Shown here in pieces: positions 50,892 through 59,391 of a stretch of 64,000 nt of DNA. This stretch comes from Chryseobacterium herbae (lineage in GTDB: Bacteria > Bacteroidota > Bacteroidia > Flavobacteriales > Weeksellaceae): contig NZ_JAOAMU010000001.1 of NCBI RefSeq assembly GCF_025154075.1, forward strand, positions 851,527 to 915,526, written 5' to 3'. The notes beneath the pieces are model-generated. The model had not been told where the DNA came from. It did not search any database and worked only from the letters and a program-made list of their open reading frames with translations. How positions within the stretch are numbered: the stretch's first letter is position 1; each line of letters starts with the position of its first letter. Position numbers and translations under genes: made by a program.

Positions 50892-51305
50892 TTAAAATGT
50901 GTAGTTGGCACTGGCTGAAAGTATCTGTCCACTGGAGGTTCCCTCTTTTTTCAACTCACCATCCACGTAGATCTGTACTTTTAATGTTGATGATGAAGAC
51001 GAACCTGTGGCATTCACGCCAATATTAGCGTTTACGGCACCCGCAGGAGTGGTGATTTCAGGACTTGTCCATGTAGTTCCGCTAAGGCTTGATGCAGTCG
51101 TTATTGTACTGTCATATCCATAAACAGCCACATCAATATTGCTTCCGGCTGAGGCTGTTGCTTTAAAAACAACTTTATGTGATTGTCTTGCCGGCGCATC
51201 ATCGTCATCATCATTGCTGCATGAAGTCGAAAATCCTAAAAGGACTGCTGTTACCAGTACTACCAATGTGTATTGGATGATCTGTTGTATTTTTGATTTT
51301 TTCAT
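50892..51305 (-). CDS. Small lipoprotein, MmpS-like layout, paralogue A
   Basis: A 137-residue lipoprotein (hydrophobic signal, lipobox STSC, then Asp-rich linker SNDDDDD). The mature domain has HKVVFKATASAG, GTTWTSPEITTPAG, LKVQIYVDGELKK and a final SASANYTF. The same signposts recur in the gene at 54691, and the order of strands resembles mycobacterial MmpS proteins (VDGE near the end, ...WT... in the middle). An immunoglobulin-like beta fold is inferred. It follows the barrel gene at 51330 by 24 bases, so the two are probably co-transcribed. Confidence 0.7.
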   Translation of the reverse strand: MKKSKIQQIIQYTLVVLVTAVLLGFSTSCSNDDDDDAPARQSHKVVFKATASAGSNIDVAVYGYDSTITTASSLSGTTWTSPEITTPAGAVNANIGVNATGSSSSSTLKVQIYVDGELKKEGTSSGQILSASANYTF

Positions 51306-51329
51306 TTGATTTAATGTATTAATTTGTGT

Positions 51330-51836
51330 TTAAAATTTGTACGAAATTCCGGCTTTTCCTCCTGATGCTACACTTCCTCCTCCTACTTCTACATTCACTG
51401 CGAAATGATCTGTAAAGTAATAACGGGCTCCTGCCTGTCCTGCAAAACCTACTCCCGAACTTTCTCCTCCTAAATAATCATAGTCTGAACCTTTGTAGCG
51501 GTAAGAAAAAGAATTGTAAGCCAGAGTAACGCCAGCATACACGTCAAATTTGTTAGGAATTTTCAACAGCGTATTAAAATGGTAGTTTCCGTTCAATCCT
51601 ACCGAAAGCCATCTGCCTTTTACATCTCCGGAGTATTTTTCCGTGGAAAAACTTCCTTCGACACCTACTGTGATGTCTTTATGGACTCCATAATCAACTC
51701 CTGCGTAAACAGGCATTCCCCATCCATTGGCAAGACCAATCCCTACATTCATCTGAGCTTCTCCCTTTTGTACTCTCTGGGCATTCATTACTCCAAAAAA
51801 GGAAATTAAGCTCAGTAAAAAGATCTTTTTTTTCAT
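51330..51836 (-). CDS. Small outer-membrane beta-barrel protein
   Basis: A 168-residue exported protein. The signal peptide ends FGVMNAQ. The rest alternates polar and hydrophobic residues as eight or so strands (for example MNVGIGLANGWGMPVYAGVDYG, FDVYAGVTLAYNSFSYRY) and ends with a terminal aromatic residue (AGISYKF), typical of OmpA/OmpX-like barrels. It probably forms a small barrel with surface loops. It precedes the MmpS-like lipoprotein in the same operon, divergent from the histidine kinase at 52011. Confidence 0.85.
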   Translation of the reverse strand: MKKKIFLLSLISFFGVMNAQRVQKGEAQMNVGIGLANGWGMPVYAGVDYGVHKDITVGVEGSFSTEKYSGDVKGRWLSVGLNGNYHFNTLLKIPNKFDVYAGVTLAYNSFSYRYKGSDYDYLGGESSGVGFAGQAGARYYFTDHFAVNVEVGGGSVASGGKAGISYKF

Positions 51837-52010
51837 TATATATTTATCGTTTTCAATGTTTAGTGTTCAGGTCTGTTAAAAGACTTCTGCAAAACTATCA
51901 GCCTGAGGAACTGAAAACAATCCTTAAAAAAAAGTAATTTTTTCTACCTGTTTTTAGGTATTTTTAGTCCCTGGATTTTTCTTTATATTCAACCTTTACT
52001 GTGAAATTGA

Positions 52011-54008
52011 ATGATGACGAGAATATTATTTTTTTTATGCTTACTGACAGGCTTCGTACTGCAGGCTCAGCTGCTGTTTCCGCTTAATGAGAAAAAATTT
52101 ACAGACAGTCTGGAGTTTGTGGTCAAAAATAATAGGAGCCAGTTTTCTAAAGCTGACGCCTGTTTTCTGTTATCCAATTATTACAGAAACATTGATACTG
52201 TTACAAGCAAAAAATACCTGGAAAATGGAAAAGTATTAGGGCGAGAAGATCCGTTTACCGCTGCTAAATATTATTATTACGAAGGACAGTATTTTCTTGA
52301 TCAGAATAAGGATAAAGCAGCAACTTCCTATCATAAAGCGATAGAAGAGTTTTCAAAATTAAAGGACAAAAAAGCTGATCTCTACAAATCTTTGTGCTGG
52401 TACGGCTATGGCGTTACCCAAAAGAATAAGGAAGGTTATCCTTATTTAATTAAAACCATGCTTGAGAAAAGCATTCCTACGGCTGAAAAATATGGTGACA
52501 ATAAACTTACAGGATTTTTATACACCCAGCTCGGAATCATGCTTACTTACAACGCTGAATTTGAAAAGGCTACCAATTATAATACAAAAGCGCTTCATCT
52601 TCTTGAGAAAACAGCCCCTCATTCTACAGAGCTATTTTATAATTATCTCAATATTACAAACAATTACTGCTATCAGATAAAAGCGGATATCGGTAAAAAA
52701 TTTCTGGACAAAGCAGAGAAAATGATTTCTCCTTATCCTGATTCTTCGTCCAATGCACTATTATATTATAGCAAAACACTGTATTACGTCAGCAAACAGA
52801 ACCATGATCAGGCACTGGCAGCCATAGAAAAAGGATTGTTTTATACTAAAAAATTCAATCAGAAGCTGCTGATGCAGATGTTCTATTTCCATAAGTATGA
52901 TATATTCAAAAAGCAGAAAAAATATACGGAAGCCAAAAATCTGTTAGAAGAAATCCTTGCTGAAAAAACCCTGGCCACGGATCTTAACAACAAAAAAATA
53001 CTCTACAGCCATTTATCCAACATCAACGAGATCATGGGAAACCCCAGTCAGGCTTTGGTTTGGGAGAAAAAATATTCAAAACTGAATGACAGCCTGAATG
53101 CGGAAAACATCAAACTGGAGATCAATAAACTGGAGGCCAAATACAATACTTCAGAAAAGGAAAAGAGAATCGCTTTCCTGAATTCAGAAAAGAATCAGAA
53201 GGAGATGGAGGTCAACAAAAAGAATTACTATCTGTGGATACTGAGCCTTTTTCTGCTGTTTATTCTGATCCTTCTCGTGTTTTTGTTTATCATTTACAGG
53301 AACAATAAAAAACTGTCTGAGCAAAAAGAAATTAATTTACAGCAGAAAATAGAAGACATTAATCAGAAAGAAGAATTGGCGTTGACGAAAGCTATTCTGG
53401 AAGGTGAAGAAAGAGAAAGGGAACGTATTGCAAAAGATCTTCATGATGGTCTCGGCGGAATGCTGGCAGGCGTTAAAATCAATTTTTCCACCTGGTCATC
53501 ATCACATCTTGAAACGGAACAACACAAGGGTTTTTATAAGATCCTGGACCAACTTGATCTTTCCATATCCGAACTCAGACATGTAGCCAGAAATCTGATG
53601 CCGGAATCTTTACTTAATTTCGGTCTTGAAACTGCTCTGAATGACCTGTGCCAGTTTTATATTCGGAAAGATCTGGATATTTATTTCCAGCCTATCAATA
53701 TAGACAAAGACCTTCCGCTTACGATTCAGCTTAATATTTACAGAATTGTACAGGAACTTCTTGCCAATGCCGTGAAACATTCCGGGGCCAGTAATATCCT
53801 TCTTCAATGTTCCCAATCCGGCGAAAACTTCATGATCACTGTAGAAGACAACGGAAAAGGATTTGAAAAAGACATCGAAAAAACCACAAAAAGTATGGGC
53901 TTCCACAACCTGAGGAACCGCGTCAATTATCTTAGAGGAAAAATGGAGGTAAGCTCCGATAGTCAGGGCACAACAATTAACATCGAACTCAATACAAATG
54001 GTGAATGA
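52011..54008 (+). CDS. TPR-containing sensor histidine kinase, NarL type
   Basis: A 665-residue kinase. The signal sequence (ending FVLQAQ) leads to a periplasmic TPR-rich region (about 40-390), one membrane helix (about 406-430, LWILSLFLLFILILLVFLF), a coiled coil, then the HisKA_3 H-box RIAKDLHDGLGGMLAGVK and the HATPase with NAVKHSG and ENGKGFE-type motif (DNGKGFE). It overlaps the response-regulator gene by 11 bases, so the two are translationally coupled. Either of two adjacent ATGs (52011 or 52014) could start it. It likely senses envelope or peptide signals through the TPR region. Confidence 0.92.
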   Translation: MMTRILFFLCLLTGFVLQAQLLFPLNEKKFTDSLEFVVKNNRSQFSKADACFLLSNYYRNIDTVTSKKYLENGKVLGREDPFTAAKYYYYEGQYFLDQNKDKAATSYHKAIEEFSKLKDKKADLYKSLCWYGYGVTQKNKEGYPYLIKTMLEKSIPTAEKYGDNKLTGFLYTQLGIMLTYNAEFEKATNYNTKALHLLEKTAPHSTELFYNYLNITNNYCYQIKADIGKKFLDKAEKMISPYPDSSSNALLYYSKTLYYVSKQNHDQALAAIEKGLFYTKKFNQKLLMQMFYFHKYDIFKKQKKYTEAKNLLEEILAEKTLATDLNNKKILYSHLSNINEIMGNPSQALVWEKKYSKLNDSLNAENIKLEINKLEAKYNTSEKEKRIAFLNSEKNQKEMEVNKKNYYLWILSLFLLFILILLVFLFIIYRNNKKLSEQKEINLQQKIEDINQKEELALTKAILEGEERERERIAKDLHDGLGGMLAGVKINFSTWSSSHLETEQHKGFYKILDQLDLSISELRHVARNLMPESLLNFGLETALNDLCQFYIRKDLDIYFQPINIDKDLPLTIQLNIYRIVQELLANAVKHSGASNILLQCSQSGENFMITVEDNGKGFEKDIEKTTKSMGFHNLRNRVNYLRGKMEVSSDSQGTTINIELNTNGE

Positions 54009-54636
54009 AAAAATTAATATTGTCATCGTAGACGATCATCCTATCGTTATCGAAGGACTGAAAATGATGCTGAAAAGCCAGCCCTTTTTCAATATATCAG
54101 AAAGCTTTACTTCCGGATCGGAGATCATCAGCTTTATCCGTTCTCATCAGGTAGATATTATTCTTCTGGACATTACGCTGCCTGATGCCAATGGAACGGA
54201 ACTGTGCCGGGAAATCAAAAAAATATCGCCGGAGACTGCGGTGATTATGTTCAGTAACCGCTCGGAACGAAGCATTATCATGCAATCTATACAAAACGGA
54301 GCCAGCGGCTATCTTCTGAAAAACATTTCGATTGATGAACTTGTGGTATGCATCAAAGGGGCTCTTTCGGGAAATATTGTTTTCTGTAATGAAACCAAAC
54401 AGATCATCAGCCGTCCTTCCCAAAATGACCTGCCGATTCCGAGGCTGACAAAACGTGAAAAACAAATCCTCCAAATGGTAGCACAGGGAAAAACAAGCGC
54501 TATGATTGCGGACGAGCTGTTCTTAAGTCCGCTTACTGTGGATACACACCGCAAGAATCTTCTGCAAAAATTCCAGGCCAGGAATTCTACTGAGCTCATC
54601 AACCGGGCAACTCAACATCATATGATCGAGGAATAA
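53998..54636 (+). CDS. NarL/FixJ response regulator
   Basis: A 212-residue DNA-binding partner of the upstream kinase. The receiver domain has VIVDDHPIVIEG and phospho-acceptor Asp58 in ILLDITLPD. The LuxR-type helix-turn-helix is at about 145-208 (LTKREKQILQMVAQGKTSAMIADELFLS). Targets are unknown; the neighbouring lipoproteins and barrel gene are candidates. Ended by a terminator shared with the convergent gene. Confidence 0.93.
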   Translation: MVNEKINIVIVDDHPIVIEGLKMMLKSQPFFNISESFTSGSEIISFIRSHQVDIILLDITLPDANGTELCREIKKISPETAVIMFSNRSERSIIMQSIQNGASGYLLKNISIDELVVCIKGALSGNIVFCNETKQIISRPSQNDLPIPRLTKREKQILQMVAQGKTSAMIADELFLSPLTVDTHRKNLLQKFQARNSTELINRATQHHMIEE

Positions 54637-54642
54637 AATAAA

Positions 54643-54664
54643 AAAACCGCTTTAAAAGCGGTTT
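54643..54664. terminator. Bidirectional terminator
   Basis: AACCGCTTT (54645-54653) and AAAGCGGTT (54655-54663) around one base, flanked by A on the left and T on the right. It serves converging genes. Confidence 0.85.
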
Positions 54665-54690
54665 CATTTATATATAGGAAATATATTTTT

Positions 54691-55113
54691 TTATAATTCT
54701 AAGAAGCTGTAATCAATAGAAGCTACCATAGGACCTGCTCCTTTCTTCTTTTGAGTTTTTACGATTTCTCCGTCTATCCAAAGGTTTATCACCAGTTCAG
54801 AATCTGCGTTAGGAAGATCTGCCTTCGCATCAAGATTCAATTGTGCCTGGCTTGAATTCACGAAAAATTCTCCGCTCGTCCAAGTAGTCCCCACCGGATC
54901 GAAAATATCAGTCTTTACGGTTCCTACCTGTGTTACAATTGCTCTGATAACACCACCTGTAGTTGTTTTCACTTCAAACTGAACAACGTGATCTGTAAAC
55001 TCCTCGTCATCGTTATCCTTTTTACAAGAATTCACTACCGTAATTACAGAAAATAATAAAACGAATAAAAAAGAAAGTCTAAGTAAACTTTTTGATTTGT
55101 AAAATTGCTTCAT
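54691..55113 (-). CDS. Small lipoprotein, MmpS-like layout, paralogue B
   Basis: A 140-residue lipoprotein (lipobox VNSC, then KKDNDDEE). It aligns by eye to the gene at 50892: DHVVQFEVKTTTGG, GTTWTSGEFFVN, LVINLWIDGEIVK, ASIDYSF. Low overall identity but the same order and spacing. Transcribed toward the kinase/regulator operon from the other side. Function unknown; an MmpS-like periplasmic accessory or surface protein is inferred. No RND transporter, the usual MmpS partner in mycobacteria, is nearby. Confidence 0.7.
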   Translation of the reverse strand: MKQFYKSKSLLRLSFLFVLLFSVITVVNSCKKDNDDEEFTDHVVQFEVKTTTGGVIRAIVTQVGTVKTDIFDPVGTTWTSGEFFVNSSQAQLNLDAKADLPNADSELVINLWIDGEIVKTQKKKGAGPMVASIDYSFLEL

Positions 55114-55325
55114 TTCTCCAAATAGATTTTTAATGTTTCAAATATAAGTTTTTTATTAATATAAAAATAACTTTTATGAAAAATTTCCAATAAAGATTTC
55201 CAATTAATATCAAATCGGCAAAAAGCATAATTGCAGGACCAGCACTTATTTGAGCAGAGAATTAGCTAAACATAAAATTTAAAACACGGACTTCCGTTTA
55301 GAAGTTAACAATATGATTTATTAAT

Positions 55326-55333
55326 TATATTTG
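55326..55333 (+). promoter_or_regulatory. -7 element directly before esterase gene
   Basis: TATATTTG, four bases before the ATG at 55338, implying a leaderless or near-leaderless mRNA. No matching TTG is seen 19 bases upstream. Confidence 0.5.
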
Positions 55334-55337
55334 CTGT

Positions 55338-55976
55338 ATGAATTTAGATTATATAGTAAGAGAACCGGAACATATCACCCCAGATACTACTGTACTTTTC
55401 ATGTTGCACGGCTATGGCAGCAATGAACAGGATCTTTTCAGCTTCAGGGAAACCCTTCCTGCCGACTGGCTTATCATAAGTTTCAGAGCCCCGAGAGATA
55501 CCCAGTTTGAAGGGTATTCGTGGTTTGACATAGATTTCAATAATCCTGAAAATTTCATTGATCTTGCTCAGGCTAAGGAATCACTGGACGGCGTACTGGA
55601 AAACATCCTGAAAGTAATCAATCATTACGGAATCATTGAAGGAAAGGTCCATCTGTGTGGTTTCAGCCAGGGTGGTATATTATGCTATGCTTTGGCCCTG
55701 AAGCATCCGGAAATGTTTAATTATATTGCCTGTCTGAGCAGCTATCCTGAAGAAAAACTGCTGGACGGTATTGTTAAAGATAAAAAGAAACTGGAAAGAC
55801 TTCGTTTTTTCATCTCTCACGGAACAGACGATGCAGTGATTCCTCTTGAATGGGGAAGAAAGGCTGCAGACCTTCTTTATGACCTGAGCTGTTATTTTAG
55901 TTTCAGGGAATATATGAGCGGACATGGTGTCAATCAAAAAAATTATATGGATCTCATGGAATTCTTCTCCAAATAA
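55338..55976 (+). CDS. Phospholipase/carboxylesterase family hydrolase
   Basis: A 212-residue alpha/beta hydrolase of the YpfH/carboxylesterase type. The nucleophile is Ser110 in LCGFSQGGIL, the acid Asp lies in SHGTDDAVIP and the His in SGHGVN. The oxyanion loop reads FMLHGYGSNEQDL. No signal peptide, so cytoplasmic. The substrate is unknown; relatives cleave small carboxyl esters or lysophospholipids. Next to its stop is a terminator whose loop contains the promoter of the following gene. Confidence 0.9.
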   Translation: MNLDYIVREPEHITPDTTVLFMLHGYGSNEQDLFSFRETLPADWLIISFRAPRDTQFEGYSWFDIDFNNPENFIDLAQAKESLDGVLENILKVINHYGIIEGKVHLCGFSQGGILCYALALKHPEMFNYIACLSSYPEEKLLDGIVKDKKKLERLRFFISHGTDDAVIPLEWGRKAADLLYDLSCYFSFREYMSGHGVNQKNYMDLMEFFSK

Positions 55977-56022
55977 CGCCTAATCTTATTTTACATAAAT
56001 TTAATCAAAACATATTGCTTCG

Positions 56023-56052
56023 TTGCAGTTTATACAAACATTCCTACCTTTG
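56023..56052 (+). promoter_or_regulatory. Consensus promoter of retropepsin-like gene
   Basis: TTG (56023-56025), 19 bases, then TACCTTTG (56045-56052). The -7 element lies in the loop of the upstream gene's terminator hairpin. Confidence 0.7.
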
Positions 56053-56064
56053 GAATGTTTTTTT
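56037..56064 (+). terminator. Terminator of esterase gene, overlapping a promoter
   Basis: AACATTCC (56037-56044) pairs with GGAATGTT (56052-56059) around TACCTTT, then a T run. Confidence 0.8.
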
Positions 56065-56099
56065 ATGCACAGTAACGATAATTTCACTAAATTCAGTAA

Positions 56100-57422
56100 A
56101 TGAAACTAAAGCTTCTTTTACTGGCATTATTCTTTAGCATTTTTCTCAGTGCCCAGAACTCTTTCGAGCTCGTGAATGCCAAAAAAGTAGTCATCCCTTT
56201 TAAGCTGATTAACAACCTTATTTTTATCCCGATTACCGTTAACGGAGCCGAACTTACATTTATGCTGGACACGGGCGTTGCGGAAACCATTCTTTTCAGT
56301 TTGGACAATAAGGAAGTAAAATTAGAAAATATCGAGAAAATAAAATTTTCCGGACTCGGTGGAAATCTAAGTATAGACGGTTTTAAATCGGACCGTAATA
56401 TTGCCAGAATAGGCGATCATATCATCAATACATCCATGCTTCTGTATATTGTTATTGATGAGGAATTCAACATCTCATCTCATATTGGAATTCCTGTGAA
56501 CGGAGTGATCGGGTATCATTTTTTCAAGAACCATCCTATTTCCATAGATTATACCTCAAAAAAAATAACGGTTTATCAGGATATTGATGTTTTTAAGAAG
56601 AAACTCAGAAAGTTCACTGAACTGCCCATGACGATAGAAAAGGATAAGCCTTACATCAATGCAGATGTAGAAATGACGAATGAAAAGAAAAGTTCAAAGC
56701 TGTTGATTGATCTCGGAAACAGCGATGCCATCTGGCTCTTCCCTACCCTGATCAAAGATTTCGTGTACAACAGACCCAATATTGATGATTATCTGGGCCG
56801 TGGATTCAACGGAGATATTTATGGTAAAAGAAGCAGGATCCATAATTTTTATCTGGGAGATTTCAAATTTAATATGCCCCTCACGGCAATGCCCGATGAA
56901 TACTCTATCCAGCACGTGAATCTGGTCTCCAACCGAAAGGGGTCCGTGGGTGGAGAAATTATCCGCAGATTTACCACCATATTCGACTACACTGCAGGAA
57001 AGATATACCTGAAAAAAAATAGAAATTTCGACGATCCTTTTCATTTTAATATGAGCGGGTTAGACTTTAAGCAGGATGGATTGGAATGGCATGAGGACCG
57101 CGTAAAAATTGAACCTAAAAAAATATCTGAATCCAGTACTGAAATTTCAGTAGTCAATAACTTTCAGTATAAATTCACTTTAAAACCTGTATTTTCCATC
57201 GCGGGGATCAGAAAAGACTCTCCGGCATTTAAAGTAGGCCTGAAAAAAGACGACCGCATAATGATGATTAACGGAAGCCGTACCTCCGATATGACCATGG
57301 AAAAAATCATGGATATAATGAAATCTGAGGAAGGAAGGAACATCACAATGGTAGTCCAGCGAAAAACCGTGGAACTGACCTTTAATTTTGTATTAGAAGA
57401 CCCTATCCCGTATCAAGAATAG
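56100..57422 (+). CDS. Retropepsin-like aspartyl protease with PDZ domain
   Basis: A 440-residue exported protein. The signal peptide ends IFLSAQ. The first pepsin-like half has Asp57-Thr-Gly in LTFMLDTGVAETILF; a second Asp-like strand is LLIDLGNSDAIWLF (about 200), and GVIGYHFFKNHPISIDY fits the fold. A C-terminal PDZ domain (about 365-435, IAGIRKDSPAFKVGLKKDDRIMMINGS) probably binds C-terminal peptides. The combination is common in Bacteroidota. Operon with the membrane gene four bases downstream. Confidence 0.9.
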   Translation: MKLKLLLLALFFSIFLSAQNSFELVNAKKVVIPFKLINNLIFIPITVNGAELTFMLDTGVAETILFSLDNKEVKLENIEKIKFSGLGGNLSIDGFKSDRNIARIGDHIINTSMLLYIVIDEEFNISSHIGIPVNGVIGYHFFKNHPISIDYTSKKITVYQDIDVFKKKLRKFTELPMTIEKDKPYINADVEMTNEKKSSKLLIDLGNSDAIWLFPTLIKDFVYNRPNIDDYLGRGFNGDIYGKRSRIHNFYLGDFKFNMPLTAMPDEYSIQHVNLVSNRKGSVGGEIIRRFTTIFDYTAGKIYLKKNRNFDDPFHFNMSGLDFKQDGLEWHEDRVKIEPKKISESSTEISVVNNFQYKFTLKPVFSIAGIRKDSPAFKVGLKKDDRIMMINGSRTSDMTMEKIMDIMKSEEGRNITMVVQRKTVELTFNFVLEDPIPYQE

Positions 57423-57425
57423 CCT

Positions 57426-57953
57426 ATGAAAACCGAAGAAAGCACCATAGATAAAATAAGAACCCGCCCCAGATTCAAGATGCTTACTCATCTTACGAAG
57501 GAAGAATATGCAGAAAACTTAAAAAAATATCTTGCCGAGCACAAAGACGAATTTTCGGGAAATATCAACAAGGAAGTAGCCACAATCTGGGTGGAAACGA
57601 AATATGATAATTACTCGAAACCGAGGCTATCTTTAAGAGTAGAAATTGAAGATGATGAGACTGCCATACGTGGCGTATTCGGCCCCAGTTCTGCCGTGTG
57701 GACATTCTTCATGTTCCTTTATTTTTCCTTTTCAATTCTCTGGATGACTTTTTTCACCATGTATTATGTAGAAAGACAGATAAAAAGCGCTGAGTTCCCG
57801 TGGGCCCTGAGCGCTTCATTTATGATGTTATTCTGTATTCTTCTTACGTATGCAGCGGCCAGATTCGGCCAGCACAAGGGTAAGGAAGAGATGCTTAAGC
57901 TTAGAAGATTTGCTGAAGAATCTACTTTACAGTTTGAAAAGAAAATGAATTAA
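57426..57953 (+). CDS. Two-helix membrane protein of unknown function
   Basis: A 175-residue protein with an N-terminal cytoplasmic domain (about 1-90) and two predicted membrane helices (about 96-118 and 129-149), ending in a charged helix. No family recognised. It begins four bases after the protease gene, so it is very likely co-transcribed and may help or anchor it. No signal peptide. The mixed acidic N-domain (EIEDDETAIRGVFGPSSA) is the most distinctive feature. Confidence 0.72.
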   Translation: MKTEESTIDKIRTRPRFKMLTHLTKEEYAENLKKYLAEHKDEFSGNINKEVATIWVETKYDNYSKPRLSLRVEIEDDETAIRGVFGPSSAVWTFFMFLYFSFSILWMTFFTMYYVERQIKSAEFPWALSASFMMLFCILLTYAAARFGQHKGKEEMLKLRRFAEESTLQFEKKMN

Positions 57954-58243
57954 CCTGGTTTCGGGATAAGACATTTGTTTTTATAATGATTTCAGGATGT
58001 TGAAAGTATACATTATAGCACCTCATCATGTTTCGGGCTTCGGGGTATGGGTTTGTGGTTCAAGCAAGGAACTACCTTTTACATCCAGATAATTTCAAAT
58101 CTTCAATTGCTCTTACCCTAGAAATTAATAATTCATAACTTCCCGAAAATTTTCAAACCCTAAAATCCTCCAGCTCCCAAACGCGTATCCCGTATCTCGT
58201 AACTTTCAGCACCTCAATCATTAATTCTCAACCCAAACTCAGA
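57954..58243. repeat. Spacer with degenerate CGGG repeats
   Basis: GTTTCGGGCTTCGGGGTATGG near 58030 faces CGCGTATCCCGTATCTCGTAAC near 58182. Part of the family seen at 10561, 21536 and 60796. No gene seen. Confidence 0.5.
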
Positions 58244-59278
58244 TTAATTAATGGGAACCTCCATAGGTTTTTCACTTTGAGCCGGAGCCATTGCTTTTGC
58301 GGTTTTAATAGAATCCGCTACTTTTTCCCTGTTGTCCTGTTCTTTTATCATTTTGCTTACGTTGGGTTCCAGAAGTTTGGTCATTTCTTCTACTGAAATA
58401 TTATTGGCATTAGGATCATCCAAAAGCTTTTTCCATGGCTTTCTTCCGCCCCATTTATAATCTCCGAAAACCATTACTGCCGTCCCTTTTGCTTTGGTAG
58501 TGGCACCTCCGGGATTCAGAATCCAGGTATCTGCATAGGAATATAGCCATTGTGCATCTTTCATCAATAAACGCAGACATGAGTGTGAGGCAGGATAACC
58601 CGGAAGATCATACTGATGCCATCCGATTCCTCCTATATTATGGATATTGAAGTTATAAGGAAGTTTCCATTCAGTGCTCACCGTTGAGATAGACAGTTTC
58701 TTTTTCCAGTTGGCGAAAGTAAGTCCGCGCGTTGTCTGCGCAGCTTTTTTCCCCATACTGGTTGGTCCCCATTTTACAAGACTTCCGTTAGAATATACTC
58801 CGTAAGCCTGAATTGGATAAGAAAAGATCACGAATTTTTTTACACCACTCAATACATCTAATTGCATTGGGAATGGCGAATAAGACATCAGCGTGGTATC
58901 TATTTTAGCCGGAACCACCAAAGTATCCGTATTGAATCTGTTTTTAGAATCAAGTCTGTTTAATGCTAAAATCGCATAACGTTCCTTTTCGCTGTATTTT
59001 TTACTGAATGCTGCGTATACAGAATCTCTCATCTTTTTATCCTTTGGAAGGACAAAAGCATTATAGAAACCGTTTTCCTGCATTGCTGGCGGAACGGATT
59101 CTTTCTGTACTACAGAATCTTTTTTGATGGAATCTTTTTTTACGGTCGGAGTCTCTGATGAGGAAACCGTATCTTTAAGAGTATCGCTTATTTTTTCAAT
59201 TTCTTTCTTACATGAAACCAGCATTGCAGCGCTAAAGCAGGCATATAAAAATATTTTTTTCACAGATATGTTTTTCAT
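58244..59278 (-). CDS. YkuD-type L,D-transpeptidase lipoprotein
   Basis: A 344-residue lipoprotein (lipobox LVSC; Lys/Thr-rich linker with repeated KKDSVVQKE). The YkuD catalytic domain (about 125-300) has GWHQYDLPGYPASHSCLRL with the catalytic Cys and His; the usual SHGC reads SHSC here. It probably makes 3-3 peptidoglycan cross-links or attaches proteins. The ATG at 59278 is preferred to one at 59311, which adds MGNQTKWPVLF before the signal. Transcribed alone toward a repeat spacer. Confidence 0.87.
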   Translation of the reverse strand: MKNISVKKIFLYACFSAAMLVSCKKEIEKISDTLKDTVSSSETPTVKKDSIKKDSVVQKESVPPAMQENGFYNAFVLPKDKKMRDSVYAAFSKKYSEKERYAILALNRLDSKNRFNTDTLVVPAKIDTTLMSYSPFPMQLDVLSGVKKFVIFSYPIQAYGVYSNGSLVKWGPTSMGKKAAQTTRGLTFANWKKKLSISTVSTEWKLPYNFNIHNIGGIGWHQYDLPGYPASHSCLRLLMKDAQWLYSYADTWILNPGGATTKAKGTAVMVFGDYKWGGRKPWKKLLDDPNANNISVEEMTKLLEPNVSKMIKEQDNREKVADSIKTAKAMAPAQSEKPMEVPIN

Positions 59279-59351
59279 AAATAAAACAGGCCATTTAGTT
59301 TGGTTACCCATTGCAAATATCAGACCTAATTTTGAATCATAAAAGACATTA

Positions 59352-59377
59352 TAAAAAATACCGTAAAAAAACGGTAT
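59352..59377 (-). terminator. Terminator of LuxR-type gene
   Basis: AATACCGT (59356-59363) and ACGGTATT (59370-59377) around AAAAAA; T run on the minus strand. Confidence 0.75.
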
Positions 59378-59391
59378 TGGAGTATATTGTT

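Noticed and set aside
53610..54026. 138-residue minus-strand frame opposite the kinase
   Set aside because: It is antisense to the HATPase domain and has no start context or homology that I can see.
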